From assembly GCF_018966525.1 (NCBI RefSeq), contig NZ_CP076607.1, positions 1,736,001 to 1,800,000 on the forward strand: a stretch of DNA of 64,000 nt, written 5' to 3'. Position numbers and translations under genes: made by a program. Numbering within the stretch: the first letter of the stretch is position 1; every line of letters begins with the position of its first letter. This stretch comes from Paenibacillus sophorae (GTDB taxonomy: Bacteria > Bacillota > Bacilli > Paenibacillales > Paenibacillaceae). This document shows positions 8,211-16,658 of this stretch, piece by piece. The notes below the pieces were generated by a model, which did not search any database, was not told the origin of the DNA, and saw nothing but the letters and a program-made list of their open reading frames with translations.

Positions 8211-8257
8211 AAGAAACGGATGCCCTACTCTTGGAGATGGCGCACCCGTTTCTTTTT
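8211..8257 (+). terminator. Intrinsic terminator of the GntR-ABC operon
   Basis: AAGAAACGG (8211-8219) pairs with CCGTTTCTT (8246-8254), with inner GC pairs, followed by a short T run. Confidence 0.7.
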
Positions 8258-8379
8258 GAGGCAAGCGGAAAACAGGCGATCCGGCATGTCCGCTAACCCG
8301 TGTGCTCGAGGGACGGCGATGATTTAGAGCCTTGTACGGGATGCCGGACAACCTGTTAAACAAAAGAGGTGAACAAGAT

Positions 8380-8922
8380 ATGAACCCGGTGGAGGATCAC
8401 ATGGACTACGGGTTGCAAATTGTATTTATCGGCTTTAACCCGAGCCTGCGGTCGGGAGAAGTCGGCCATCATTATGCGAATCCGCGCAATAATTTCTGGA
8501 GAATACTGTACCGCAGCGGACTTACGCCGCGACTGTACGACGCTTCCGAGGATGGCGACCTGCTGAAGCTGGGCTATGGCTTCACCAATATCGTCGCTCG
8601 TCCCACTCGGGGCGCCGAGGATATTACCCGGGAGGAGTACGGGGAAGGACGCGAGCTGCTGCGCGCCAAGCTAGCGGAGTACCGGCCGCAAATCGCCTGT
8701 TTCGTCGGCAAGGGCGTGTACACGGAATTCAGCCGCAGGACGAAGGCCAACTGGGGCTTTCAGGAGGGTATGGACCCGGTTGTGGACGGGGTGCGCGAAT
8801 TTGTCGCACCGTCGTCAAGCGGGCTGGTGCGGATGGCGATGGATGAAATCATCGGGATTTACCGCAGGCTGAATGAGGCCACCCGGGAACGGCCGGACCC
8901 GGAATCCGATTTCCCGGGTTAA
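8380..8922 (+). CDS. mug: Mismatch-specific uracil/thymine DNA glycosylase (MUG family)
   Basis: This is a 180-aa base-excision repair enzyme of the MUG/TDG branch, which removes uracil or related bases from mismatched double-stranded DNA. Diagnostic segments are IGFNPS (active-site motif, GINP in Escherichia coli MUG, here with Phe in place of Ile), the HHYANPRNNFWRIL helix and the PSSSGLVR loop that intercalates into DNA. The ATG at 8380 has AAAGAGGTGA 7 bases upstream; an in-frame TTG at 8332 lacks a ribosome site. It stands alone between two terminators. Confidence 0.85.
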   Translation: MNPVEDHMDYGLQIVFIGFNPSLRSGEVGHHYANPRNNFWRILYRSGLTPRLYDASEDGDLLKLGYGFTNIVARPTRGAEDITREEYGEGRELLRAKLAEYRPQIACFVGKGVYTEFSRRTKANWGFQEGMDPVVDGVREFVAPSSSGLVRMAMDEIIGIYRRLNEATRERPDPESDFPG

Positions 8923-9035
8923 CATCCGCCCCAAGCATTCTTAATTTTAAGGATATAAGTTCGATGAAAAAACAGGTCATGTTAAAGTGAAGTGACCCCT
9001 GTCAAGCGACAGCAATTAAAAAGCAAATGATTAGC

Positions 9036-9072
9036 AGCCTGAGTCCTGTATTCGCAGGGGCTCAGGCTGTTT
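9036..9072 (+). terminator. Intrinsic terminator after mug
   Basis: AGCCTGAG (9036-9043) and CTCAGGCT (9061-9068) form a perfect stem with additional inner pairs, followed by GTTT. Confidence 0.65.
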
Positions 9073-9200
9073 CAAATGTTCAAAAAAGGTTCTTGGGTAT
9101 GATTTGCAGCACGGCAGGAATGAGAAGGGGAGAAGTTGAACATTAGAACTATACAATCAGGATTTCGGGATCGAATTATAATCGGGAGGTAATGCTACAA

Positions 9201-9902
9201 GTGAAATATGATGTCATTCTGTTCGACGCTGATGACACGCTGTTCGATTACGATCAGTCGGAAAGCTATGCGCTGAGGGAAGCTTTTAAACAGTTTGGCA
9301 TGCCGGCAGGCTTCGAAGACTGCGCATCTACATACAAAGAAATCAATAAGGGACTGTGGAGGGATCTGGAGCTCGGGCTAATCTCCTCCTCCGCGCTGCG
9401 CGTGGAACGATTTACCCGGCTGTTTGCCGCACATGAACTTGAGCTGGACCCCGAGTCTTTCAGCGCGGCATACCTGTTCCATCTGGGAGCGGGAACCGGA
9501 ACCTTCCTGATTGAGGGGGCGGCTGAAACATGCAGAGAATTATCCGGCTGTCGTCTTGCGGTGATAACGAACGGCATTAAAGATGTTCAGTATTCGCGCA
9601 TCCAGGACTCCCCGCTGCGGAATGCGTTCGTGCATATCATCATTTCAGAGGAAGTCGGAAGCCAGAAGCCGGAGCCGGGTATTTTTGATCACGCGTTTGC
9701 CAAACTTGGACTCACAGCTGAAGACAAGCCGGGTGTGCTGATCGTCGGCGATACTCTGACATCGGACATCCAGGGCGGCATTTCGTATGGCATCGACACC
9801 TGCTGGTTCAACCCGCGCGGGAAATCCGGAGACCCTGGGATCATTCCGACCTACGAAATCAAGGCACTGTCCGAACTGCTGAACATTGTAGGAGTCGAGT
9901 AG
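9201..9902 (+). CDS. YjjG-family HAD noncanonical pyrimidine nucleotidase
   Basis: This is a 233-aa HAD-superfamily phosphatase, closest in pattern to YjjG/YfnB house-cleaning nucleotidases that hydrolyse unusual pyrimidine nucleoside monophosphates. Motif I is DADDTLFD (nucleophile Asp and general acid Asp), motif II is VITNG, the motif III Lys is in GSQKPEPGIF and motif IV is VGDTLTSDI. An alpha-helical cap lies between motifs I and II. The GTG at 9201 gives the family-typical MKYDVILFDADDTLF start 11 bases after GGAGG. An ATG three codons earlier (9192) sits only 2 bases from that site, so it is less likely. Confidence 0.87.
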   Translation: MKYDVILFDADDTLFDYDQSESYALREAFKQFGMPAGFEDCASTYKEINKGLWRDLELGLISSSALRVERFTRLFAAHELELDPESFSAAYLFHLGAGTGTFLIEGAAETCRELSGCRLAVITNGIKDVQYSRIQDSPLRNAFVHIIISEEVGSQKPEPGIFDHAFAKLGLTAEDKPGVLIVGDTLTSDIQGGISYGIDTCWFNPRGKSGDPGIIPTYEIKALSELLNIVGVE

Positions 9903-9956
9903 CGGGAACCGGCCCCGGTTAGCGGCAGGCAGGAAGGCAATTGCAAGAAACGTTGT

Positions 9957-10481
9957 TCAATCGGCCCATTTCTTGGCTGCTTCCGACTCCGTCGCTTCCG
10001 AGAAAAGAGACCGGTACGAGGGTTCAAAGCCTCCGTTCTTGTCGATCATTAATTCATGATAGCGGTTGGATAGACTGTTGACTCCGGCTTCGTCGATGAC
10101 GGCATGGATGGCCTTTTGTTTGGTCCGTTCATCCCATAGAACGTTAAATTCATAGCCCTTGATCTCCGGAAAAAAAGAGTTGATGCCGAAGGCATAAGCG
10201 GCCATGGAACGGTAAATATCCTGCTTAACCGGCGCCGACCCGACCTCTGGAATAAAGGTAAGAACGACGCTGTACCCGTCTTTTTGGCTGGAGACGGCCA
10301 GCTTCTCCACAAATCTGAAGTTTTGGCGGGTATAATAGGTTACCTTCTCAGTAATAAAGTCTTTTCGTATCCATTCCTTCTGCTGCTCAGGTGAAGGCTG
10401 CGGCGGGTTCACTTTGGAACAAGCGGTTGCCAGTGCAACCATTAGAATAAGAACGCAAAGCGGCAGGAAGCTTTTTCTCAT
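9957..10481 (-). CDS. Putative lipoprotein of unknown function
   Basis: This is a 174-aa protein with a lipoprotein signal peptide (lipobox LATAC, lipidated Cys about residue 21), so it is anchored on the outer face of the membrane. The mature part is a single alpha/beta-looking domain without motifs I recognise. GGAGGTG lies upstream of the ATG at 10481. It is convergent with the HAD gene with a 54-base gap and divergent from ppaC. No function is proposed. Confidence 0.8.
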   Translation of the reverse strand: MRKSFLPLCVLILMVALATACSKVNPPQPSPEQQKEWIRKDFITEKVTYYTRQNFRFVEKLAVSSQKDGYSVVLTFIPEVGSAPVKQDIYRSMAAYAFGINSFFPEIKGYEFNVLWDERTKQKAIHAVIDEAGVNSLSNRYHELMIDKNGGFEPSYRSLFSEATESEAAKKWAD

Positions 10482-10684
10482 CTTTCATGAACACCTCCAT
10501 AAATCCGATGAATTGATTACTTAGAAAAATATGGAATTCAATGGGATTCTACCTGAAGATTTGCTCCCTGGAAAGTGAAAAATATCATAATATGTAATCC
10601 TGGACTCCCGCTCCCGCTTCTAGCGGCTTTCTATCAATGTGTGGTATATTATATTGAACAAAAACCAAAGTAAGGAGCTTGGAA

Positions 10685-11617
10685 ATGGAAAAAACATTGA
10701 TCTTTGGGCACAAAAACCCCGACACCGATACGATTTGTTCCGCCATCGCCTACGCCGCGCTCAAAAAAGAGCTGGGTTGGGACGTTGAAGCCGTCCGCCT
10801 TGGCGCAATCGGCTCTGAAACACAATATGCGCTGGACCATTTCGGCGCAGAAGTTCCGCGTCTTGTGGAGAATGTAGCGGGCGAAGCGAAGCAAGTTATA
10901 CTCGTTGATCACAACGAGCGCCAGCAAAGCGCCAGCGACATCGACCAGGTGCGCGTTGTTGAAGTTATCGACCATCACCGGATCGCCAACTTTGAAACGG
11001 CACATCCGCTGTATTACCGCGCCGAGCCGGTAGGCTGCACCGCAACGATCTTGAAGAAGCTGTACAAGGAGAACGGAGTGGAGATTTCGAAGCCTGTTGC
11101 GGGACTTATGCTGTCCGCTATCGTGTCCGACTCCCTGCTGTTCAAATCCCCGACCTGCACGGAAGAGGACGTAGCCGCAGCCAAAGAGCTTTCGGAAATC
11201 GCCGGTGTGGACACGGACAGCTACGGCCTGAGCATGCTGAAAGCCGGAGCGGACCTCAGCGACAAGAGCATCGATACGCTGCTTAATCTGGATGCGAAGG
11301 AATTCAGCATGGGCGGCAAGAAAGTGATCATCGCCCAGGTCAACGCGGTGGATACGAATGACGTACTGTCCCGCCAAGCCGAGCTTGAGGCTGCCCTGCA
11401 AAGCATTATCGACGAGAAGGGACTCGATCTGTTCCTGTTCGTCGTGACGGACATCCTGAACAGCGATTCCGTTGGCGTCGCTCTGGGCAGCGCGGCAGGC
11501 GCCGTAGAACAGGCTTATAACGTGAAGCTGGACGACAACAAGGCTCTGCTTAAAGGCGTTGTTTCCCGCAAGTCGCAAATCGTGCCGGTGCTTACCGAGA
11601 CGATAGCCAAGCTGTAA
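10685..11617 (+). CDS. ppaC: Manganese-dependent inorganic pyrophosphatase (family II)
   Basis: This is a 310-aa DHH-family enzyme that hydrolyses cytoplasmic pyrophosphate, driving biosynthetic reactions. Metal-binding motifs are GHKNPDTD near the N-terminus (residues about 8-15), VDHNE (about 76) and the DHH signature in VIDHHRI (about 96). The C-terminal DHHA2 domain ends with the substrate-binding SRKSQIVP segment. Length and order match Bacillus PpaC. The ATG at 10685 lies 7 bases after AAGGAG (10672-10677). Confidence 0.96.
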   Translation: MEKTLIFGHKNPDTDTICSAIAYAALKKELGWDVEAVRLGAIGSETQYALDHFGAEVPRLVENVAGEAKQVILVDHNERQQSASDIDQVRVVEVIDHHRIANFETAHPLYYRAEPVGCTATILKKLYKENGVEISKPVAGLMLSAIVSDSLLFKSPTCTEEDVAAAKELSEIAGVDTDSYGLSMLKAGADLSDKSIDTLLNLDAKEFSMGGKKVIIAQVNAVDTNDVLSRQAELEAALQSIIDEKGLDLFLFVVTDILNSDSVGVALGSAAGAVEQAYNVKLDDNKALLKGVVSRKSQIVPVLTETIAKL

Positions 11618-11749
11618 ATTTTGACAACTGATTTGTAGTTGCCAAGCCGCCGCTTTACGGGGCTGCTTAACGGGGGAGTTCCGGAGGCCGTAACAGGCGC
11701 GGGATTCCCTTTTTGCTGTAGGGGCTCATGCAGGTGCTGCGAAAATCCA

Positions 11750-11818
11750 TTGCCTGTTGGTTTGTCCATTGCTACAATTAAGAGACTTAATTAAGGAGAC
11801 TTAAGTAAGAACTTTAAG
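11750..11818 (+). promoter_or_regulatory. Promoter and palindromic elements of the rrf2-type gene
   Basis: TTGCCT (11750-11755), a 17-base spacer and TACAAT (11773-11778) form the promoter. Immediately downstream come the palindromes CTTAATTAAG (11786-11795) and ACTTAAGT (11799-11806) and the related CTTTAAG (11812-11818), all before the AGGAGG ribosome site. Clustered CTTAA-type symmetry suggests an operator, possibly for the Rrf2 protein itself. Confidence 0.5.
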
Positions 11819-11835
11819 GTCAGGAGGCGAATTTC

Positions 11836-12270
11836 ATGGCTAAACGCAATATAGGCACCCTGCAGTACAAATCGTTCGGCCTGGCTCTTCAGGCGCTGGT
11901 GGTGATTGCCAAGGACGGGGGGACCTGTCCCAGCTGCGAGATTGCCAAGCTGATGTCATCCGAGCCGACGCTGCTGCGCCGCATTCTCGCAAAGCTGGCG
12001 AAGGAGTCCATCCTGGTCACCCGTGAAGGGCGGGACGGCGGGTATATGCTGAACAAGGCGCCCGATCAGCTGACGCTGGCCGAGGTGTACCGCGCGCTGG
12101 AGGTAGGGGAAGCCCGTCATCAGGCGGTCAGCGGCACGATGTGCGTGAATGATTTCGGCACGCAGATGAAGACGGCGTTCTGCGGCATTCTGGAAGAGGT
12201 TGACCGCAGTGTCACCGAGGTGCTGATGAAATATACGGTTGCCGACGTCGTTCGAAAAGCGGGATATTGA
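11836..12270 (+). CDS. Rrf2-family transcriptional regulator
   Basis: This is a 144-aa dimeric winged-helix regulator (Rrf2/IscR/NsrR/CymR fold). The wHTH covers about residues 8-70 with SSEPTLLRRILAKLAKESILVTREGRDGGYML. It has four cysteines (31, 34, 103, 116), including a CPSC pair within the DNA-binding domain. Their spacing is not that of the IscR or NsrR iron-sulfur ligands, so thiol-redox sensing is possible but unproven. AGGAGG lies 8 bases before the ATG. The promoter of the downstream nitroreductase begins inside this gene's stop codon, so the two may be functionally linked. Confidence 0.88.
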   Translation: MAKRNIGTLQYKSFGLALQALVVIAKDGGTCPSCEIAKLMSSEPTLLRRILAKLAKESILVTREGRDGGYMLNKAPDQLTLAEVYRALEVGEARHQAVSGTMCVNDFGTQMKTAFCGILEEVDRSVTEVLMKYTVADVVRKAGY

Positions 12271-12376
12271 CAGATCGTTTTTTATTGTTTTATACTGTGC
12301 TTATTAAACAACAGTTATATGCGCGGCGAATTGATGCAAGGTGAATCTTTTTTTTTTGGTTTTAACTGTGCTGTTA
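12267..12376 (+). promoter_or_regulatory. Nitroreductase promoter with repeated ACTGTGCT elements
   Basis: TTGACA (12267-12272) overlaps the rrf2 stop codon. An 18-base spacer leads to TATACT (12291-12296). ACTGTGCT overlaps this -10, and the same octamer recurs near 12366 inside the imperfect palindrome TAACTGTGCTGTTA (12363-12376). The duplicated element could be an operator. Confidence 0.5.
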
Positions 12377-12459
12377 TCTACACAGACAAAGATAAGGGAT
12401 AGGAACATCCACCGTGCGGCCCGGCCGGCGGAAATATTTTTTCGGGAGGTTAACCTGCT

Positions 12460-13107
12460 ATGGAAACACAAGTTAATAATAACCCGGCTTTCAGCCAAGT
12501 CTTACGCGAACGCCATTCGGTAAGAAAGTATGATTCTTCCCGGAAAATGTCCAACGAAGAAATCAATGACCTGTTAAACGATGCGATTCTGGCGCCTTCT
12601 TCTTCCAATCTTCAGCCTTGGCGTTTTATCGTCATTACGGATCAGGCACTTAAGGAACAACTGCTGCCGATTGCGTACAACCAGCAGCAAGTTGTGGAAT
12701 CGTCCGCCATTATTGCCGTACTCGGTGACCTGGAGGCCTACCGTAACGTGAACAAGATTTGGGACTCGGCAGTAGAAGCAGGTCATGCGACGCCGGAAGT
12801 GCGGGATATGATGGTGGAGAACAGTTGGAACAACTACTCCGCATTGAGCCGGGAGAAGCAGAAGGAGATTGCGCTGGTGGACGGCGGTCTGGTGTCCATG
12901 CAGCTGATGCTCGCCGCTAAGGCGAAAGGCTATGATACGGTTGCGATGGGCGGCTATAATGCCGAGAAATTCCGTGAAATGTTCCGGATTCCGCAGCGCT
13001 ATGCAACTGTCATGCTGATTGCCGTAGGCCATGCCGCGATCCCGGGCCGCCAGACCTCGCGCCTGCCGCTGCAAGATGTTGCTTCTTACAACGAATTCAA
13101 GGGCTAA
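12460..13107 (+). CDS. Nitroreductase family oxidoreductase (MhqN/YodC-like)
   Basis: This is a 215-aa FMN-dependent NAD(P)H oxidoreductase expected to reduce quinones or nitro compounds. N-terminal RHSVRKYD binds the FMN phosphate; APSSSNLQPWRFIVI and MGGYNAEKFR are the further flavin-contact segments. The sequence (AYNQQQVVESSAIIAVLGDL, AAKAKGYDT) closely follows Bacillus MhqN, which is induced by quinones and thiol stress. GGGAGG precedes the ATG. Its own promoter lies downstream of the Rrf2 gene, which may be its regulator instead of the MarR-type MhqR used in Bacillus. Confidence 0.88.
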   Translation: METQVNNNPAFSQVLRERHSVRKYDSSRKMSNEEINDLLNDAILAPSSSNLQPWRFIVITDQALKEQLLPIAYNQQQVVESSAIIAVLGDLEAYRNVNKIWDSAVEAGHATPEVRDMMVENSWNNYSALSREKQKEIALVDGGLVSMQLMLAAKAKGYDTVAMGGYNAEKFREMFRIPQRYATVMLIAVGHAAIPGRQTSRLPLQDVASYNEFKG

Positions 13108-13162
13108 GCCTAATATTATTAACAATTCCCGATCCTTTCTTCCTGAAGGCATCGGTTAATAC

Positions 13163-13190
13163 GAACCCCCGCCGAGCCCGGCGGGGGTTC
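13163..13190. terminator. GC-rich hairpin after the nitroreductase gene
   Basis: GAACCCCCGCC and GGCGGGGGTTC form a perfect 11-bp stem with a six-base loop. No T run follows, so termination efficiency is uncertain. Confidence 0.55.
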
Positions 13191-13195
13191 GCTGC

Positions 13196-13237
13196 GTTCA
13201 TGCGCCTGTTCTCCACGTTCATGAACCTGTTCTCCGC
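13196..13237. repeat. 21-bp tandem duplication upstream of the pirin gene
   Basis: Two adjacent 21-bp units (13196-13216 and 13217-13237) share GTTCATG and CCTGTTCTCC blocks and differ at three positions. They lie in the noncoding leader about 105 bases before the pirin ATG. Confidence 0.6.
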
Positions 13238-13343
13238 GCTTGGAGAGAAGCACCGCTTTCTGCTACAATCTTGGGTAGAGGCGGCAGCGAGCCGTTTTTG
13301 GAAACGTAAACCGACGAAAACGCTTATACAGGAGGGGAAAGTA

Positions 13344-14042
13344 ATGATAAAGGTGTACACGGCCGAATCGGCCCACCGCTTTGACCACGGTTGGCTGGAG
13401 GGAAGCCATATTTTTTCGTTCGGCGAATATTATGATCCGGACAATACCGCTTTTGGTCCTATGCGTGTATGCAATGACGATATCATCGCTCCGGGAAGAG
13501 GCTTTGGGGCCCATCCGCACAGCGATATGGAGATCGTCTCCATCATACTCTCCGGCAGGCTTCGTCATGAAGATAATCTGGGGAATGTCGCGGAAAGCTC
13601 TTTTGGCGGCATCCAGCGGATGTCAGCCGGCACCGGAGTCATCCATACCGAGCATAATCCATCGAAGGATGAGCCGGTGCGGCTGCTTCAGCTCTGGTTC
13701 ATGCCGGCGGTACGCGGCTTACAGCCTTCGTACAAGGCGGGAAAATACTTGCCGGAGAAGCTTGATGGAGCTTTGCTGCCGGTAGTGTCCGCCGAAGGGT
13801 CTGACGAGATCGTCGATATCGGACAGGATATGACGATTTATCTGGGGCGGCTGCGCGGCGGGCAGGACCTTCTGTTCGATCAGAAGCCGGGGCGCCGTAT
13901 TTTTATATATATTATTGAAGGAAGTCTTTCTGTCGGCGGCAGTAAGCTACGTTCAGGGGATTCGGCGCGGATTGAAGAAGAGAGCATGGTTCAGCTTGCG
14001 GCATCCGAACCCGCCTTTGTGCTGCTGATCGATCTGCCATAA
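13344..14042 (+). CDS. Pirin family protein (YhhW-like)
   Basis: This is a 232-aa bicupin. The N-terminal cupin shows GFGAHPHSDMEIVSIILSG and GTGVIHTEHNPS, giving the His-His-Glu-His metal site of pirins and quercetin 2,3-dioxygenase-type YhhW proteins. The C-terminal cupin is degenerate. The physiological substrate in bacteria is generally unclear, so no specific reaction is claimed. The ATG at 13344 follows GGAGGGG at about 9 bases; a longer in-frame extension back to 13200 has no ribosome site and runs through the 21-bp repeat. A small conserved-looking gene follows after 30 bases. Confidence 0.87.
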   Translation: MIKVYTAESAHRFDHGWLEGSHIFSFGEYYDPDNTAFGPMRVCNDDIIAPGRGFGAHPHSDMEIVSIILSGRLRHEDNLGNVAESSFGGIQRMSAGTGVIHTEHNPSKDEPVRLLQLWFMPAVRGLQPSYKAGKYLPEKLDGALLPVVSAEGSDEIVDIGQDMTIYLGRLRGGQDLLFDQKPGRRIFIYIIEGSLSVGGSKLRSGDSARIEEESMVQLAASEPAFVLLIDLP

Positions 14043-14072
14043 CTGTGCTGCGTAAATGAGGAGGTCCTTGAG

Positions 14073-14402
14073 ATGAATCAGAGGGAAAGAGTATTGGTCA
14101 AGCATGCCGTGAGCGGGCGTACGCTGCTGAGCAGCACGGATGGATTAACATATGCCATAGGCCGGGATGGCGGGCTGACGCGGCTTACCATCTGCGGCGT
14201 TCCGGCGGACAAGGGAAGCGAGGTCTTGGCACTCAAGGCGGAGCTGAATGTGTTCCGGTTCGAGGAGCCGGAGGGCGGACCTGTTGTCAAGCACTGGTAT
14301 TACGTTGCAGATAACCCGGTTGAATACGACGAAGCTTCCGGTTGTCTGGTCGTAACCGCCCAGTCGGAAATCGAGTACCGTCCCGATCAATACTGGGAGT
14401 GA
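14073..14402 (+). CDS. Small hypothetical protein
   Basis: This is a 109-aa acidic soluble protein, with no signal peptide or membrane segment. It starts at ATG 14073 after GAGGTCCTTGAG (AGGAGG-like at about 10 bases). It probably forms one transcript with the pirin gene (30-base gap). I do not recognise the family. Confidence 0.65.
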   Translation: MNQRERVLVKHAVSGRTLLSSTDGLTYAIGRDGGLTRLTICGVPADKGSEVLALKAELNVFRFEEPEGGPVVKHWYYVADNPVEYDEASGCLVVTAQSEIEYRPDQYWE

Positions 14403-14463
14403 AGAACCAAATTGACATTCAGGTTTTAGAATCACCACACAACGGACAGGAGAAATGGAGAAC

Positions 14464-15564
14464 ATGGAATTATTTTCGGCACTTGAACGGGACGATTACG
14501 AGCAATTGGTATTTTGCCAGGACAAAGCATCCGGCCTGAAGGCCATCATTGCGATTCACGACACAACGCTTGGGCCTGCCCTGGGCGGTACCCGCATGTG
14601 GACCTATGCTTCCGAAGAGGAGGCCATCGTCGATGCGCTTCGTCTGGCAAAAGGCATGACTTATAAGAATGCCGTGTCCGGACTCAATCTGGGCGGGGGC
14701 AAGACCGTAATCATCGGCGATCCGAAAAAAGACAAGAACGAAGCGATGTTCCGCGCCTTCGGCAGATACATACAGGGGCTGAACGGCCGCTATATTACGG
14801 CCGAGGATGTCGGAACAACCGAAGATGATATGGACATCATCCATCAGGAGACTGACTATGTTACAGGGATTTCCAAATCTTACGGCTCTTCGGGGAATCC
14901 TTCGCCGGTTACGGCTTTCGGCGTATACCGGGGGATGAAGGCGGCAGCGAGAGAGGCGTTCGGCACGGATTCGCTGGCAGGCAAGACGATCGCCGTTCAG
15001 GGCGTCGGAAATGTCGCCTTTGCGTTATGCGGGTATCTTCAGGAGGAAGGCGCCCGGCTTATCGTCACCGACATTAATAAAGAGGCGGTTAGGCGGGCCG
15101 TGGACGCTTACGGCGCCAATGCGGTCGATCCGACCGATATCGTCGGAGTGGCCTGCGATATCTACGCGCCATGCGCGCTCGGTGCGACCATTAACGACCA
15201 GACGCTGCCGCAGATCAAGGCCAAGGTGATTGCGGGAGCGGCCAACAATCAGCTGAAGGAGCCCCGCCATGGCGATGCGCTGCATGAGAAGGGCATCGTC
15301 TACGCACCCGATTATGTGATCAACGCGGGCGGCGTTATCAATATTGCCGACGAGTTGAACGGCTATAACAAGGAACGGGCTCTGAAGCAGGTGTCGAAGA
15401 TTTACGACAGCATCACCCGGGTCCTTGAAATTTCACGTGTGAAGGGCATTCCGACCCACACGGCCGCCGACCATCTGGCAGAGGAACGGATCGCCCTGCT
15501 GAAGAACAGCCGCAGCACCTTTCTTCGCGACGGCCACCATAACCTGAGCAGAAGACGGCCATAA
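14464..15564 (+). CDS. bcd: Leucine dehydrogenase
   Basis: This is a 366-aa NAD-dependent amino acid dehydrogenase (Glu/Leu/Phe/Val family) that interconverts branched-chain amino acids and 2-oxo acids, feeding branched fatty acid synthesis. Catalytic Lys lies in GGGKTV (about residue 80), with the second Lys region in RLAKGMTYKNA. The Rossmann motif is VQGVGNVA, and NAGGVIN lies in the C-terminal part. The sequence follows Bacillus Bcd/YqiT almost throughout. The ATG at 14464 (MELFSALER) matches the family start and lies 11 bases after AGGAG; an ATG at 14455 is only 2 bases from that site. Confidence 0.95.
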   Translation: MELFSALERDDYEQLVFCQDKASGLKAIIAIHDTTLGPALGGTRMWTYASEEEAIVDALRLAKGMTYKNAVSGLNLGGGKTVIIGDPKKDKNEAMFRAFGRYIQGLNGRYITAEDVGTTEDDMDIIHQETDYVTGISKSYGSSGNPSPVTAFGVYRGMKAAAREAFGTDSLAGKTIAVQGVGNVAFALCGYLQEEGARLIVTDINKEAVRRAVDAYGANAVDPTDIVGVACDIYAPCALGATINDQTLPQIKAKVIAGAANNQLKEPRHGDALHEKGIVYAPDYVINAGGVINIADELNGYNKERALKQVSKIYDSITRVLEISRVKGIPTHTAADHLAEERIALLKNSRSTFLRDGHHNLSRRRP

Positions 15565-15626
15565 CGGATTTTCCTGACCGGGCATAATCGCCAGTATTTC
15601 ATTAATGAAGATAAATTTCGTTCCAT

Positions 15627-15678
15627 AAAAGCGGCGGCAGTTCATGACTTGTTTTTACGTCTGGGGCTGCCGCTTTTC
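15627..15678 (+). terminator. Intrinsic terminator of the leucine dehydrogenase gene
   Basis: AAAAGCGGCGGCAG (15627-15640) pairs with CTGCCGCTTTT (15667-15677), one base bulged. Confidence 0.65.
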
Positions 15679-15765
15679 GTTTGGGGGGAAAGTAATGACT
15701 CATTCACAGCGTTCTGAGGGTGGATTTTACCGAAGTTAGACGAAGCAGCAAATAGAGTTAATACG

Positions 15766-15811
15766 AGAAACGGCTCCTGCGCCTAAAAGGACGGGGGAGC
15801 CGTTTCTTCTT
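15766..15811. terminator. Terminator shared with the convergent cyclophilin gene
   Basis: AGAAACGGCTCC (15766-15777) pairs perfectly with GGAGCCGTTTCT (15796-15807), followed by TCTTT. It lies just beyond the cyclophilin stop on the minus strand. Confidence 0.75.
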
Positions 15812-15814
15812 TCG

Positions 15815-16498
15815 TTACTGGACTTTGACAGGCTCAGGATAGGAGACACCCAAGGTGTCCACCGACACTTTCTTGATTACAGGCGGACTTTTAGGTCGGT
15901 CATTGGCGCCTCTCGGGAGATTGACGATCGCGTCGACGGCTTTAAGCCCTTCGGTGACTTTGCCGAAGGCCGCATACTTTCCGTCCAGACTCGGCGCGGC
16001 ATCTGTCATAATGAAAAATTGCGATCCCGCCGAATCGGGATCATTGGTCCGGGCCATCGACAATACGCCTCTTGTGTGCAGGAGCGAGTTAGGGAAGCCG
16101 TTCTCGGAGAATTCTCCGGAAATGCTGTATCCTGGTCCTCCCATGCCGGTCCCCTCGGGGTCCCCTCCCTGAATCATAAACCCGGGAATAACACGGTGAA
16201 AAATCGTACCGTTATAGAACCCCTTTTGAATTAATGAAATGTAATTGTTCACCGTATTAGGCGCGACCTCGGGATACAGCTCGGCCTTGATGATGCCGCC
16301 GTCCTCCATTTCGATGGTAACCCGCGGGTGGCTGGCATTCTCGGAAGGCGTGCCGTTTGCCGGCGGCTGCGACCCCGCGGCCTGGGATGCGCCGGGGTTC
16401 GCGCTGCCCGGCTTACTGCCGCAGCCGGAAACCAAGGCCAGCATCAGAAGGCCCAGAACCGCCCATACGGCGAAAGAATGGTTGCGTACAACTTTCAC
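15815..16498 (-). CDS. Cyclophilin-type peptidyl-prolyl isomerase lipoprotein
   Basis: This is a 227-aa lipoprotein (lipobox LVSGC, Cys about residue 26) followed by a Gly/Ala/Ser/Pro-rich tether (about 30-58) and a cyclophilin domain. The domain carries FHRVIPGFMIQGGDP (active-site Arg-Phe/Met-Gln region), GSQFFI and the closing FGKVTEGL. It is expected to assist folding of secreted proteins at the outer membrane face. The GTG start at 16498 has AAGGAGA 8 bases upstream. Confidence 0.92.
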   Translation of the reverse strand: MKVVRNHSFAVWAVLGLLMLALVSGCGSKPGSANPGASQAAGSQPPANGTPSENASHPRVTIEMEDGGIIKAELYPEVAPNTVNNYISLIQKGFYNGTIFHRVIPGFMIQGGDPEGTGMGGPGYSISGEFSENGFPNSLLHTRGVLSMARTNDPDSAGSQFFIMTDAAPSLDGKYAAFGKVTEGLKAVDAIVNLPRGANDRPKSPPVIKKVSVDTLGVSYPEPVKVQ

Positions 16499-16658
16499 TT
16501 ACCGTCTCTCCTTTTCTTCATTAATCCGTGCGTCATATGCCATCATACCCCGGGCTGGAATACTTTGCAAAATTCGCCGGAACAATCAGGATTGGCACAA
16601 GCCGAAAAGAGGTTTACAATAATAGGATGCTTCGCAGATTATTGAAAGGATGTACCGC

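Noticed and set aside
10649..11578. Minus-strand open frame of 309 codons opposite ppaC
   Set aside because: It lies fully antisense to a highly conserved pyrophosphatase; no ribosome site or motif.
13200..13343. N-terminal extension of pirin back to an ATG at 13200
   Set aside because: No ribosome site, passes through the 21-bp duplication, and pirin homologues start at the ATG after GGAGGGG (13344).
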